Of a stretch of DNA of 64,000 nucleotides, positions 1-11,420 are shown piece by piece (position 1 is the stretch's first letter; each line of letters opens with the position of its first letter). The translations under genes and the position numbers were made by a program. This stretch comes from Aporrectodea caliginosa (Eukaryota > Annelida > Clitellata > Crassiclitellata > Lumbricidae), in assembly GCA_020284085.1 (NCBI GenBank), contig JACEVL010000766.1, positions 1 to 64,000 on the forward strand, in the 5' to 3' direction. The notes below the pieces were generated by a model. The model searched no databases and was not told the origin of the DNA. It worked only from the letters and a program-made list of their open reading frames with translations.

Positions 1-733
1 CTATCGGTTAGTCTTGTACTCTATCGATTTGGCTGGTACTCTATCGGTTTGGTTGGTACTCTATCGGTTTGGTTTGTACTCTATCGGTTTGGCTTGTACT
101 CTATCGGTTTGGCTTGTACTCTATCGGTTTGGCTTGTACTCTATCGGTTTGGCCTTGTACTCTATTGTACTATCGGTTTGGCTTGTACTCTATCGGTTTG
201 GCTTGTACTCTATCGGTTTGGCTTGTACTCTATCGGTTTGGCTCCAGGTACTCTATTTTGTCTTGTACTCTATCGGTTTGGCTTGTACTCTATCGGTTTG
301 GCTTGTACTCTATCGGTTCAAATGTACTCTATCGGTTGATGGCCTTGTACTCTATCGGTTTGGCCTGTACTCTATCGGTTTGGCTTGTACTCATCGGTTT
401 GGTGTCTTGTACTCTAGCAAGTACTTCACTCACAATTTGGCTTGTACTCTATCGGTTTGGCTTGTACTCTATCGGTTTGGCTTGTACTCTATCGGTTTGG
501 CTTGTACTCTATCGGTTTGGCTTGTACTCTCTATCGGTTAGTCTACTGTACTCTATCGGTTTGGCTGGTACTCTATTGGTTTGGCTTGTACTCTATCGGT
601 TTGGCTTGTACTCTATCGGTTTTGCCTGTACTCTATCGGTTTGGCCTGTACTATATCGGTTTGTCTTGTACTCTATCGGTTAGTCTTGTACTCTATCGAT
701 TTGGCTGGTACTCTATCAGTTTGGTTGGTACTG
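1..733. repeat. 20-bp minisatellite, about 36 units
   Basis: The whole stretch is a tandem array of a 20-bp unit (CTTGTACTCTATCGGTTTGG on the plus strand) with scattered point changes and a few indels, for example near 160-175, 240-260 and 400-430. It runs off the left edge, so its full size is unknown. The unit has no stop in any plus frame and 20 is not a multiple of 3, so three units read as a 20-residue period in every frame. The long open frames here (up to 204 codons) are a by-product and not genes. Confidence 0.95.
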
Positions 734-735
734 CT

Positions 736-931
736 GCCTACGTCGGGTGGCGCCAGTCAGAAGAGTGGATTATTAAGGAGGGCGACGTTATATATCTTTC
801 GATAAATAGTGTCGATGCTTACGATTCTGCGTCGTTTTACCGAAATATACCATATTGGATTAAATATTATATCTAATAACAGCATCGGAGTGAGGAGGAT
901 AAGATCCAAAAAGACAATGCGTTGTTCATCT
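736..931 (+). repeat. M1 + M4 module copy, left part
   Basis: One copy of the window-wide M1 module (about 745-838: GTGCCAGTC-like start, GGAGGGCGACG core, GCGTCGTT end), followed by the start of M4 (gatgaaataatatctaataacatcggg-type sequence). M4 stops at 931-933, where a MITE is inserted, and resumes at 1535. Confidence 0.75.
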
Positions 932-1534
932 GGGCCGGGATTCATGGGACATGACTAACTCATATTCATGGCTTAAATCTGGCCTATGCGGGAGTAGCGG
1001 TTAATTCGCTATTCACGAGACAGGCGCAACGCTCTACTCCGCGAATAAGGCTATTCCGACTCTGAGGTAGGAGTAAGTCCTCTATTCTCAGCTTAAAGGC
1101 GATTAACAAAATGGCGGCCGTCATTTTTCGTTGCATTCGACGACGTTTTAGACACCAATAAGTGTTTAAGAGAATCTGTAATTAACTCGTTTCGTTCGCC
1201 AACGGCGACCTTTAAATTGCCTTTCATTTCGCCGTCACAAAATGTTAAAATTTGACGAGATTTCTGACGATGTTGCATTCGAAGTGCCGCATCTTTCCGT
1301 TAGGCATTGATCTGTCCCAACTTCACCGTAGCTCTTGCGCATGCGCGATCAACGATAACCACTCAAATATTGGGAAAACCCAGCGTAAGCGCACTTTACA
1401 CCCAGAGTAACTAATCGGCCTTCTACGGCTGTTTATGAATACCGACTACGAATAAGTTTTATTCAGAGAATAGTTATTCCCAGAGTAGGCGTTACACCCG
1501 GAGTAGCTTACTCCTGCCCCATGAATCCCGCCCC
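932..1534. mobile_element. MITE with GGG(C/G)CGGGATTCATGG termini, inserted in M4
   Basis: The two ends are inverted repeats sharing CGGGATTCATGGG. The element splits an M4 repeat exactly: the flanks join into the sequence TTCATCTGGTGGATAAAAGC, which is intact in M4 copies near 33642 and 37998. The target duplication is 2-3 bp (TGG, or CT if the ends are drawn one base further in). A short TSD with G-rich termini would suit PIF/Harbinger or a related superfamily. There is no coding capacity, so it is non-autonomous. The superfamily is inference; the element and its ends are seen directly. Confidence 0.75.
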
Positions 1535-1790
1535 TGGTGGATGAAAGCAACAAACTTTTCTAGCGTCAAGAAACACACATTTCAAGACTTTTCAGCCAGA
1601 GGCATCACCTAATTCAAGCTGGAACATAGTAACATAGATGACTGAAGATATGATGAAAACGCAAATGTTCCAGAGTTGACGCGTAGCACTATGCGTACCA
1701 TGCAATGTGCTTTCTTTTGACAACATAACGCATTTTGAAATCTCATTTAAACATCACACACACGCACACACACACACGCATACAACATAC
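1535..1790 (+). repeat. M4 module, right part
   Basis: Continuation of the M4 repeat beyond the MITE: ggataaaagcaacaaacttttctagc-type start, then the block with 'gatgcgtagcactatg' and 'gacaacat'. The same block lies at 6180-6370, 9225-9440 and 33655-33850. It ends in a short (CA)n/(CATA)n tract near 1755-1820. Confidence 0.75.
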
Positions 1791-2864
1791 ATAGGCCTAC
1801 ATACATAATTACATACATACATAAATTTGTGGCGCAATTGATATAGCGCCAGCCTACCAGACTGTGTTGGAGATAAGGTGGTGTTTAAAGACACTGTGTC
1901 GTAACAAAGATGATTTTAGAGTCGCCCTCCGCTTTTCCCCAGGCCTGGAACAGACACTGGTGAAGTACGGCAGGGGCCGAGAGTTTCTTAACGATCGGCC
2001 ACAAGATGTCACAAAAATGGATAATACGGTGCTCGTCTTAAACATCTATGACAAGCATTCTTACAACGTTACAAATTCAACAATTATTGTGTTTAATCGC
2101 CAGATTATAATCTACACTGTGATTCTACAGTGATGTCGAACTCGTAGGGGAGGTCGGCGTTTACGGCCCTCGTCGGCTACAAATTGACAATGAAAACTAC
2201 CTACCGTAGTAGGTAGTTTTGCGATGATCGGGTGGTGCCAGTCCGAGATCTTGATAGCGAAGGAGGGCGACTCTGATCATTCACGTTATCACAAAGCGTC
2301 GTTAAACTACGTGTATAAAAGATATTATTATTATTATTATATGAAAGAAAATCTCGGCCAATGCCGTGTACTCGGGTGGTGCCAGTCCGAAGCCTCCATA
2401 AAAGAGGAGGGCGACGACATGACACAGCGTCGTTAAATAGATACTATCCTTGCCTAATTGAAGCATAAGGTAATAAGATGATTATAGACTCCTCTGAGAG
2501 CCACAAAAACATTATAATTCAGTCGCGTCTTGGACACCTTCAGCATACGTTATTCCGACGCTATTATATTCAGCTAATGTGAATAGTCGACGGAAGGAAA
2601 CTTACCTTATAGGCCCATGCCACTCGTATGGAAGGTGGACGTTAACGGCCCTAGACGGTCACAGAATGGTGTTAAACAACGGAAAGCTGCCTAACATCGA
2701 GTAGTGCCAGTCGGAAGCCATGATAGACGAGGAGGGCGACGCTGATCATTTACGCTGTGACGCATCGTCGTTAAATTACGTGTACATGAAAGAAAATCTC
2801 GACCATCGCCGTATACTTGGGTGGTGCCAGTGTGAAGCCTAGATAAAAGAGGAGGGCGACGTTG

Positions 2865-3246
<382 letters not shown>

Positions 3247-3911
3247 TGATAGACTCCCTGAGAAAGCGTCGTTTTAAAAATATGACCCTAGCCGACAGAA
3301 ATAATTATATCTAATTGGAGCATTAGGTAATAAGGAAATAATGGATTCGAGCAGCCAAAAGATATTGCTAAGCAATAGATAATAATAGTTTCGTCTTGGA
3401 CACCTTTAAGACTCATTATTCCGACGCTATATAGTTAGCAAATTCGTTTAATCGTGAGAAGAACCGAAAGACACCGAGGTAGATTTGTATCGATGCTAAC
3501 GGTCCTCGGCGGCCACAAGCTATTAACAAATGATAGAATATATAATATGGTATGAAGCGATGCGGTATGGTATGATTATCATTATTATACGATGATTAAT
3601 AGAGCGCAAGTAATAATCTGAACACAGCGCATGTGCGCATATGACATGATTGGATGAGGTAAGGTACGAAATGATATGATGTGGTTTAGCAACAGAAACT
3701 ACCCCTTCCAGTCGAAATATATTTAAATTTAATACAAGGTATTGAGAGGTCGGCCTTATAGGTTTTGACAGCCACAAAATGTCGCTCAATAACCGATAAT
3801 ACAGATCTCGTCTTAAACACCGTTATCACGTTCTCTCCCAACACAATACAACTGGGGTGCTAAACCACATCATGTCATTTCGTACCATACCACATCACAT
3901 CATGTCATATT

Positions 3912-4155
3912 GTGGGGCGCGGTGGTGTAGGGGTATGTTCGGTGCCTTGCAGCGAGAGGGTTGCGGGTTCGAATCCACCTCAAAGCCGCCGCGTAGGGAC
4001 CCTGGGCAAGTCCTTCACTCGCAATTGCTCATGCGCTTCGGCGTGAAACTCCGATTCAGCGTCCGCGCAGTAGTCGGGAGCGCCTCTGAATGGGCAATCT
4101 GGTAGGGGCGCTATAACAAGTGTTCAAATACAATACAGAAAAATACAATACTATG
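3912..4155 (+). mobile_element. tRNA-derived SINE, family A, full length
   Basis: The head carries intact RNA polymerase III boxes: A box TGGTGTAGGGG at 3923-3933 and B box GGTTCGAATCC at 3966-3976. The central domain contains GTAGGGACCCTGGGCAAGTC. The 3' end is the hairpin tail GGAGCGCCTCTGA...GGGGCGCTATAA shared with LINE-L (17190-18135), followed by a degenerate (AATAC)n tail. Other copies of the family are at 7057, 44596, 48615, 52068 and 53471. The tRNA origin is inferred from the boxes; the LINE partner is inferred from the shared tail. Confidence 0.9.
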
Positions 4156-5370
4156 AATGCTATAAATGTGTATAAATTGAACTCCGCCACTGCTTATACT
4201 CTAGCAGTGCCAGTCCTAAGCCTGGACAAAGGCGGAGGGCGACCCTAATCATATTTGTTATGAAACAGAGCGTCCTCTACATCGTCCCTACTCGTCTATC
4301 AAATATTTCCTATTGATTTTGTATTTGCCCAATGTAAAACAATAGCCGTACGTTCAGAATCCAAATCCAAATGCAAGATCGTTGGTTGTGATGTAGTTGT
4401 TAATCCGGAACAAGTTGTACATCTTTAATTTAATAAGTTATTCAATAACATTGTGTGCTATTTATTTATCAGGAATACACTAAACATCTGTAATTTAACA
4501 TCTAGCCGACCCAGTTATCACTCAGATGAGTAATATAGGCCTAAACAACATACCAGGTGATTGGCAATTCAATGCTGTCATTTGACATCCACAGTTCCAC
4601 ACTGGTGCGGCTCTTCTGCAACCGGTGTACTTAAGAATATGCTTAGGCTACTTACAGTGTTGTTAAAATGTAAATAACCAATCGCAAAGCATGAATTCGA
4701 AAGTGCTCATACTGCCAACCATCGAGTGGTACCAGTCCCAAGAATGGATTAAGCAGGAGGGCGTCGCAACATTCTCGTCATGGCACAGCGTCGATAATCC
4801 TCCTTTGCCAGTCACAAGATTATGCTACATCGGAAATACAGTGCTCGTCTTAAACGCCTTTAACAGGAAGTCTTACAGCACTATAAATTCAACAAATGCG
4901 CTGAATCGCTAGTGATTGCTTACCCAATACCCATAGAGCAAGGTCAACGTTTACGGCTCTCGGTGAAGAAAAGGTGTTAATAGACAACGAAGAACTATGC
5001 CGATACCCGAGTGGTGCCAGTCCGAAGGCTGGAATAAGCAGGGTGGCGAAAATCATCTTTGTTATGACCCAGCGTCGTTTAACTAATAAATAACACAAAG
5101 AAATTACTGAATAGATGTTGCTTAACAATTAATCAAACAGTTCTCGTTTTAGACACCTTTAACACGTATTGTTACGATGCTATAAGTTCAGCAAATGAGT
5201 TTTATCGTTAGGAATAAGTCCATGAGACTGCCAACCATTCGTGTGGAAGGTCGACGTTAACGGCCTTTGTTGGCCACAAATTGGTGACCAAAGAAAAACT
5301 GCCTATCATTGGTGCTCTTACGACGCTGCGCGTTAAACAGAAAATATCACTGTGGATGAAATATATATGA

Positions 5371-6132
5371 CTAGACGTTGCTACGCGGCTTCGCACCGGT
5401 TATCTCTACCTTTATATATCGTCGTTACCACTTAATTTTCGTAGTTAACTTTGGCTGCTTTGGATGGTACTCACCGGGTACTCCCGTGTATTTGAATTTG
5501 CTCGATCCTATATATCGTTCCCGCTGGATTTGAAAATGTAAAATGTAAACCTTCGATTTTTCAATAGCGACCGAATAATTATGGCCACGACTCTGCTCAT
5601 TTTGCAATGAATTGATAGTATGAGTCCCAACCCTTCACCACCGCTCGCCCGTTTGAATGGACGCCGCGCCATTTAGTATCCACGTGCAAGGACCGTGCTA
5701 GCCCAAGATTTAAATTTCTGAAATAAGTCAGCATCTGGAAGCGAACCGCGATCCGCAAGTTTTCTATTATAATAGCACAGAGACGCAAGATACGCAGCTC
5801 TTACCAATGTAGGTAGATGACGTCTTTGGTTTGTCGGAGAAATCCCGTAATACCTTGAGAATGCTCTATTTAGCAGGCCGTGTGCCGTAGGCTATGACGT
5901 TTTGAGAAATCAGAAATGGCGGCGTAATTTGCAACGCTAGCCACCACTTCGAAATTGTAAATTTCCATATATCAGAATTTAAAGTAAATTGCGAGCTGAA
6001 AATAGTTGCGTTGACCTACAAATTCCCGTAAGAATATTTTGTAAATTTTTCCCTTTCGGAGCCTTTAGTGGGATGGACAAACAAACAAACAAACGGAAGG
6101 ACAAACTTTGAGATATATAGTGGACCTATAGA
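5371..6132 (-). mobile_element. Helitron-like non-autonomous element
   Basis: Read on the minus strand it starts TC (6132-6131) after an A and ends CTAG (5374-5371) before a T, with a short GC-rich potential hairpin (GCG-AAGC-CGC) about 16 bases upstream of CTAG. These are the marks of Helitrons (5' TC, 3' CTRR, insertion between A and T, no target duplication). It interrupts an M4 module between GATGAAATATAT and TAATAACATCGGG; other M4 copies (33580, 37940) are continuous at this point. It has (CAAA)n near 6078 and no Rep/helicase. The calling features are seen; the superfamily is inference because the hairpin is short. Confidence 0.55.
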
Positions 6133-6480
6133 TAATAACATCGGGAAGTAGTGAGGAGGATAAGGTCGAAAGAGACAGTGCATTGTGGATAAAAGCAACA
6201 AACTTTTCTAGCTTCAAGAAAAACATCTTTCAAGAAGACTTTTCAGCCACTAGTGACGTATGTGATTGAAATATGCTAAAAATGCAAATGTTCAAGAGTT
6301 GATGCGTAGCATCTATATTATGTAGCCACGGAGAATGTGGTGCTTTGACAACATGGCACATTTCGAAATGCGATTTAAATATTACGTATAATCTGTTTAC
6401 ATGTGTGAGGGAATTGATATAGCGCCAGCACACCAAACAGTGCTTGAGATAAACTGGTGTAAACACCGGACTTTCTCATG
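6133..6480 (+). repeat. M4 module after the Helitron-like element
   Basis: The M4 block resumes with TAATAACATCGGGAAGTAGTG and runs through the 'gcaacaaacttttctagc' and 'gatgcgtagca' segments. A small deletion removes the TTCATCTGG part at about 6183. Confidence 0.7.
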
Positions 6481-6576
6481 AGGGTGACATGTCTAGTCAT
6501 CCAATTTCGCCAAAACACCATCTTAAACTTTTATGATAATCGGCTTTGACAGCGACAAGAGTAGTTTCTGTTTTAC

Positions 6577-6990
6577 GACACTGTGTCACAACAAAGATGA
6601 TTTTAGCGTCGCCCTCCTCTTTTCTCCAGGCTTGCGACTGGCACTGTCAGAGTAAGACGGTGGCCGAGATTCTCTTAATAATCACAAGATGTCGCTAAAC
6701 AATGAATAATATAGTGCTCGTCAGAAACACCTATTCTTCCAAAGATGCAAATTAAGCAATTGTGTTTAATCGCAAGCGAAACTCCGCCTATTTAAATGTA
6801 AATCCACTGTAAAATTGCTTCAACAACTTCTGGCCGCTGAGGGCCGTTAACGTCGACCTTAGCTTATAAAGTTGAGGACATGGGTTTGTCGGTCGGTCGA
6901 CGATTAAACGCATTTGCTGAATATATAACATCGTAATAGTTCGTGTTAAAGGTTTCCAAGACGAGACTCTAGTTTAGCGACATCTTGTAA
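6577..6990. repeat. M1 (minus), M3 (plus), then M2/M3 (minus)
   Basis: A minus M1 copy (6577-6660) is followed by a plus M3 copy (6687-6775). Then come minus-oriented M2 (6815-6870) and M3 (6885-6990). The facing orientation of the two M3 copies makes an imperfect inverted repeat. No coding signal. Confidence 0.65.
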
Positions 6991-7056
6991 CTGTAAGAGT
7001 CTGTTATCACTTTGTTACCTTATGCTCCAATAGATACCTATTTCCTTCGGCAGAGG

Positions 7057-7379
7057 TATGTATGTATGTATGTATGAGCACTTGTCATAGCGCCCCTTCA
7101 AGATTTCTACTCAGAGGCGCTCCCGATTACAGCGCGGACACTGAATCGGAGTTTCACGCCGAAGCGCATGAGCAATTGCGAGTGAAGGACTTGCCCAGGG
7201 TCCCTACGCGACGGCTTGAGGTGGATTCGAACCCGCAACCCTCCAGCTGCAAGGCACCGAACATACATTCTGTTTGGCCGTGGTTGGGCTGGGAGCGCCT
7301 CTGAGTAGGTTTCTTGAAGAGGCGCTATATAAATATTCCGGAATGAATGAATGAATACCCCTACACCACCGGGCCCCAC
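7057..7379 (-). mobile_element. SINE family A, split by a nested insertion
   Basis: Minus-strand copy of the family A SINE: (ATGT)n tail at 7057-7075, hairpin tail, central domain, B box and A box, ending at GTGGGGC (7379-7374). An 89-bp retrotransposon tail at 7266-7354 interrupts it between the B and A boxes. Confidence 0.9.
7266..7354 (+). mobile_element. LINE-L-type 3' tail nested in a SINE
   Basis: A strongly 5'-truncated retrotransposon end: GGGAGCGCCTCTGAGTAGG, TTGAAGAGGCGCTATATAAA and then (GAAT)n. Removing it restores an uninterrupted SINE (GAACATACCCCTAC), with ATA repeated on both sides as a 3-bp target duplication (7263-7265, 7355-7357). The tail matches the 3' ends of LINE-L copies at 13829 and 18058. 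Confidence 0.85.
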
Positions 7380-7389
7380 AGGTAGTATC

Positions 7390-7540
7390 GTTTTAACGAC
7401 GCTGTGTCATGACGTGGATGATAAGCGTCGCCCTCCTCTTTTCTAAAGGCTTCCGACTGTCACCAGGGCTCACTCACCAGTGCTCACCACCCGACTACAC
7501 GGCAGCGGCCGAGATTTTCTTTCATATAATATCTAGGCTA
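7390..7540 (-). repeat. M1 module, minus strand
   Basis: Reverse copy of M1 (GTTTTAACGACGCTGTGTC to GGACTGG-like end), with a short tandem duplication of 'gctcaccag' near 7465-7485. It continues into the flank found beside other M1 copies ('cggcagcggccgag'). Confidence 0.7.
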
Positions 7541-7754
7541 CGTCAGGCTTGAATTAGTCCCTCCCAGCCTTCTCCTTCACTTGTTAGTAGTTAAGCTCTT
7601 ATGGATAATGTTAACTATGGTAAACAAAATAATGATCTATTTTCCTAAACTGTTCTCTAACCAATCACCGGTATAGGGCGCTTAGCCCACGAGATATCTT
7701 GAACTGGATAGCAATCGCAACTGCCTCTAGATGTATATATCTGGTACATAGGTG

Positions 7755-7851
7755 ACCCTAATTTAGCGGGATACTCATCCCTTCAGGGCCTCCTTGTTAC
7801 CCTTCCAATGAAAACTGTATAATTGTAAATGCACTGTTCAAAGGTTAACAA

Positions 7852-7857
<6 letters not shown>
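7755..7857 (+). mobile_element. 3' end of a LINE-J copy
   Basis: AGCGGGATACTCATCCCTTC, a CCTTGTTACCC motif and CAATAAATGATG match the 3' untranslated end of the LINE at 23470-25412 (AGCGGGATCATATCCCTTC ... CAATAAATTCATTTGATTTG). Only the extreme 3' end is present, as in a 5'-truncated insertion. The (TGAT)n tail that follows is the element's own tail. Confidence 0.7.
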
Positions 7858-8094
<237 letters not shown>

Positions 8095-8209
8095 TCTATT
8101 ACTAGTATCTTGTTTCCTCAACCTCAGAGACGTCAAATCCTGTTGTATCATGTCTCCCAATCTCTCCTTCTGCAGTCACTGAATGCTGAGTCCAGTGACC
8201 TCTGCGTTT

Positions 8210-8395
8210 TCTTTAATATACAACATAGTTTAACGATGCGTTGTCAGGCTGAAGCCGCTAAATGATCAGCTTCGCCCTCCCCTATCAAGGACTCGGACTG
8301 GCACCACCCGATGGCAGGTAGGTTTAATTGTTTATCATAATTTTGTGGCCGTCGAGGACTGTTAACGTCGATCTTACACACGAGTGACACAGTGT
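8210..8395 (-). repeat. M1 and M2 modules, minus strand
   Basis: M1 in reverse (8228-8312, TTTAACGATGCGTTGTCAG to GGACTGGCACCACCCGATGG), followed by reverse M2 (8336-8380, GGCCGTCGAGGACTGTTAAC). The order M2-M1 on the minus strand is the same as in the 1850-5370 array. Confidence 0.7.
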
Positions 8396-8397
8396 TC

Positions 8398-8669
8398 GTT
8401 AATAATATTTTCGTTTATTGAAACAATCCGGTTGACAAACCGCAACCGGTTACAATGTAGAATTATGCAATTGAAACAATTCACAAGAACACAAATGACA
8501 GAAGACATAAATCTTAACTACTAACAGAACAGACAGCCTGCAATACACGGCGCTAATAGCAGCCTACAGAGCTTGTCCGCCCTACGGGACTCGAACTCGG
8601 TAGGCTATACCTCACGCTCTCTATGCCAGTATGTTATCCAATGCGCTATCGGGCGATTAGTAGTAGTAG
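8398..8669 (-). mobile_element. tRNA-derived SINE, family B (tRNA-Arg-like head)
   Basis: On the minus strand the head has A box TAGCGCATTGG (8648-8638) and a B box with GAGTTCGAGTCC (about 8597-8586), in a D-arm context resembling tRNA-Arg (GCGCATTGGATAAC). The 3' end (8480-8398) reads TTGCGGTTTGTCAACCGG and AATAAACGAAAATATT. That tail is also seen at 9846-9910, 10200-10260, 35495-35545 and 40245-40290. The tRNA type is a guess from the D-arm. Confidence 0.7.
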
Positions 8670-8672
8670 TTT

Positions 8673-8770
8673 CAGTTCAACGAGACTGTGTGATAGGAAA
8701 GATCATTAGCGTCGCCCTCCTCCTCCTTCGTCCAGGCTCTGGACTGGCGCTGACAGAGTACGATCAGTGG
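8673..8770 (-). repeat. M1 module, minus strand
   Basis: Reverse M1 (TTCAACGAGACTGTGTGATA ... GGACTGGCGCTGACAGAGTA), followed by the common flank 'cagtggcggaattaaat' also seen at 41215 and 45677. Confidence 0.75.
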
Positions 8771-8989
8771 CGGAATTAAATGCTCGTTACAGTACATTAA
8801 AAATGTCGCTAAACAATAATTAATAGTGCTCAACTTAGACACCTTTAACACGAACCCTTCCTTTGCTATAAATAGAGCAAATGCGTTTAATCGATAGCAT
8901 CAATCTCCGACGCAATAGAATGGATGGTCGATGTTAACGGTCTTTGTCGGCCACAAAATTGTGATACAAAAAAACGAAAAACTCCCTAT

Positions 8990-9185
8990 CTAATGATGAT
9001 ATCTAATGATGATATCTAATTATGATATCTAGTGATGATAATTATCTAATGATGATATCTAATGATGATATCTAATGATGATAATTATCTAATGATGATA
9101 TCTAATGATGATATCTAATGATGATAATTATCTAATGATATCTAATGATGATATCTAATGATGATAATTATCTAATGATGATATC
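8990..9185. repeat. 13/17-bp minisatellite
   Basis: Tandem units of AATGATGATATCT (13 bp) alternate with a 17-bp variant that adds AATT. The array lies where M4's 'aatatctaataataacatcggg' would be, so it may have grown from that A/T-rich segment. Confidence 0.9.
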
Positions 9186-9845
9186 GGGAAGAAGCTAGGA
9201 TAAGGTCCAAAGTGACAGCGCATTTCTCATCTAGTGGATAAAAGCAACAATCGATTGCAGCTTCTAAAAAGCATATTTTATGACTTCTCAAACAGAGGCA
9301 TCACTTAATTCAAACGGGAACAAAGTAAAATAGATGATTGAAAATATGTTAAAAATTCAAATGTTCCTCAGTTGATGCGTAGCACTATAGGCTACTATGC
9401 TGTTGCGCAGAATGTATTTGCTTTGGACAACATCAGAAATCTTTTATACAGACACTAGCCCTAGTATTTTGTGAAATGCAATACCAGAACTTTGACGCCT
9501 CTAGCAAAGGGGGAAATCTTTGATATAGACACCCGAAAGGTGCTAATTGCAGACGAAAAGACTCGTTTTATTCAGTACATTATACGACGCCTTAGCTACA
9601 CAAACAGTACATACGTAACTTAAACGAATGCCATACGTTAGAAACCTGCATCCATTTTCAACAGGTTACAATATACACTGCATCATGATAATCTTGTCCA
9701 CGTGTTTGCATACAATGCTGCATGGTTTATCAATGAGTTGTGCTAATTGTATTTCTGACTTGAACCTCTCTTGAAACAAGGTTTTTAGTCAGCAGCTTTC
9801 TTAATCGAAACTCCTCAGGAACAGTTTCTTAGACTGCATGTAATC

Positions 9846-10305
9846 AATCAATACAATACTCGTTTATTGAACTCAGGAGCTGACAAAACGCAACTTCAAC
9901 AAGTCACATGATTTTCAGGGCTTCTAAGGGAGCGGTATAACTAAGTCAGTAGGCATTCTTATATAAAATGCGGGATATGTAGTTACGGTCGTCTTTTTCA
10001 GGTAAGGTGAAGTTATGCGTCCTTGCTCGGAGGTTATGTCCACTATTGCGGGGTGGGGGAGTAAATTTCGGAGGACATGGTAAGGTTATCTTATGATAGC
10101 TTGAAAGAGCCTATCGTCCGACTTCATGGACAGTTGGGTGGCTCCTTCAGCAGTGGCAGGCAGGAAACCGCAACGGATCATTCAATCGATCAATCAATCA
10201 ATCAATCAATTTCGTTTATTCACAACAATAAGCTGACAGGTCGCAACTTGTAACAGGTAACAGATAGGAAAAATTGTCTAAGCTCTGACTGTTTAGAAAC
10301 GCTAG
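9846..10305 (-). mobile_element. Two SINE-B-type tails inserted in the duplication
   Basis: About 460 bp present here and absent from the partner copy between 34250 and 34275. It contains two minus-strand 3' ends of the family B type (AATAAACGA..., GACAAAACGCAAC / GACAGGTCGCAAC), each with a (CAAT)n tail; the second tail spans 10180-10210. The sequence between them (9915-10170) is not recognised. Confidence 0.65.
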
Positions 10306-10477
10306 ACAAAACATCTCCTAATATAATCTCCTTTCCCTTTTGAGGATGTCCTTCACAGTAGGATATCACTTGTCAATCATTCAGAACGTGTTCTTTTGCA
10401 GTAGGCTGTTGTTTAAGACACAGGAGGTTGCTTCTTAACAGTGGGTATAATATTATTATTGACAAGAGATTCCAGTC

Positions 10478-10632
10478 CTAGAAGAGGTGTTCATCTATGT
10501 GGGCGATGTCCCTCGTGGCCCTTCCACCGTTTTCTTTCTGTTGGAACGTAGTAGCATCTACCACCTTCGACTGGATCTGGATGTTCGTTCGTACCATCTC
10601 CTCCGAATGTTTCTTTGCGTACGACTCCAGAT
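10478..10632 (-). pseudogene. Duplicated terminal exon of an unrecognised gene
   Basis: The minus strand has a splice-acceptor-like end (TTCTCTTCTTTCCATGTCTAG before 10632), 51 codons and a TAG stop at 10480-10478. It is a paralogue of the terminal exon at 34396-34547. The two share LDLESYAKKHSEEMVRTN and end in RDIAHIDEHLF. They differ by several synonymous changes and one whole-codon indel, which suggests selection on the protein for part of their history. The penultimate exon is missing here, so this copy is probably a partial duplicate. I do not recognise the protein family. Confidence 0.6.
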
Positions 10633-10854
10633 CTAGACATGGAAAGAAGAGAACTTCGCCTGGTGTATGTGTTTATGTGCCTATGTATGAGGCCGCTTAA
10701 TATAGTGCATACTGAGTATATCAAAAAAGCGCTTTCTCTGGACTGTCCTACATGATACCTGTTAAATGTCATTTGCAGCTAAACTATTGCATCAGATATA
10801 GCAAAACAACGCACAGTAAAGAATGCGCGGCAGATGGTTCGGTAACTGTTGCCA

Positions 10855-11420
10855 GATCAATCAATTCAAGTTAAAAATTAAATTGAAATCGATTATTCAT
10901 TTATATAGCGTTTCTCCATGACAGCCACCCGGACCCACTTCCATCCATCACAGCACAGCGGAAAAGCAATGCACAGATCCAATGGGAGTCTGCTCAATGT
11001 TCCTAGGCAGAAAGACCAACTCAGCTACGACTAAAACACCCGACGCAGCATTTATTAATGTCAGCAGATTAGTTGATACACCTTGTAAAGTGTAACCACA
11101 TTCAGTGGAAAGTCACTGGACATTCTTCCACAACTCTGGAATAAAATTCCATCTGAATTCCGAAAATATTCTCAATTCCTCCGCCAATACACCGTCATCT
11201 GCCTACTTTTAACAACACAGGCTGTCCACTCCAAATCGAAGTCTCACCTCCATGAATTCTTGCCCCAATCCGTCCCATCCTCTAGCTTGTCCGCATCTAG
11301 GTAACTTTCTCTTCCATGTTTGCGGCCGTCCTCAGTGAACAACTCTCTTGCTCAAAATGCTTGGTCTGAATTTAACTTATAAACACCGAGTCTTAGTAAA
11401 TTGAAGTAAGTAAATAAGTA
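10855..11420 (+). mobile_element. Decayed LINE (CR1/L2-like) C-terminal remnant
   Basis: Degenerate reading frames contain an LWNKIPSEFRKYSQF-like stretch (about 11130-11185), the usual C-terminal 'W-N-x-(I/L)-P' region of jockey/CR1-group proteins. The following block resembles the end of the remnant at 18300-18960 (KSHLHEFLP versus KSHPFKNLYP). The element is broken by many stops. A TATATAGCG motif near 10905 looks like the SINE/LINE hairpin tail on the minus strand. Confidence 0.4.

Larger units (their letters stand above)
8770..10763. repeat. Segmental duplication, copy beta (partner 33130-34745)
   Basis: Nearly 1.5 kb aligns co-linearly with 33220-34745: M3, M2, M4, then a block with 'tttgatatagacacc', 'catcatgataatcttgtc', 'cgaaactcctcaggaacag' and a coding last exon. 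Copy beta has a minisatellite where the partner has M1 (8990-9185) and an extra 460 bp at 9846-10305. Similarity ends near 10763, before the penultimate exon found in the partner copy. Confidence 0.85.

Noticed and set aside
1..733. CRISPR-like regular repeats
   Set aside because: The units abut with no unique spacers, and this is animal DNA.
14..876. Long overlapping plus-strand open frames (up to 204 codons)
   Set aside because: They only read the 20-bp minisatellite, which has no stop in any plus frame.
3966..3976. tRNA genes at SINE heads (also near 8590, 32990, 35430, 37177 and 37647)
   Set aside because: A and B boxes are present, but I see no complete cloverleaf. Each head continues into a SINE body and most have other copies.
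10491..10772. 93-codon minus frame
   Set aside because: It is out of frame with the conserved exon 10478-10632, which is the frame kept in the paralogue.
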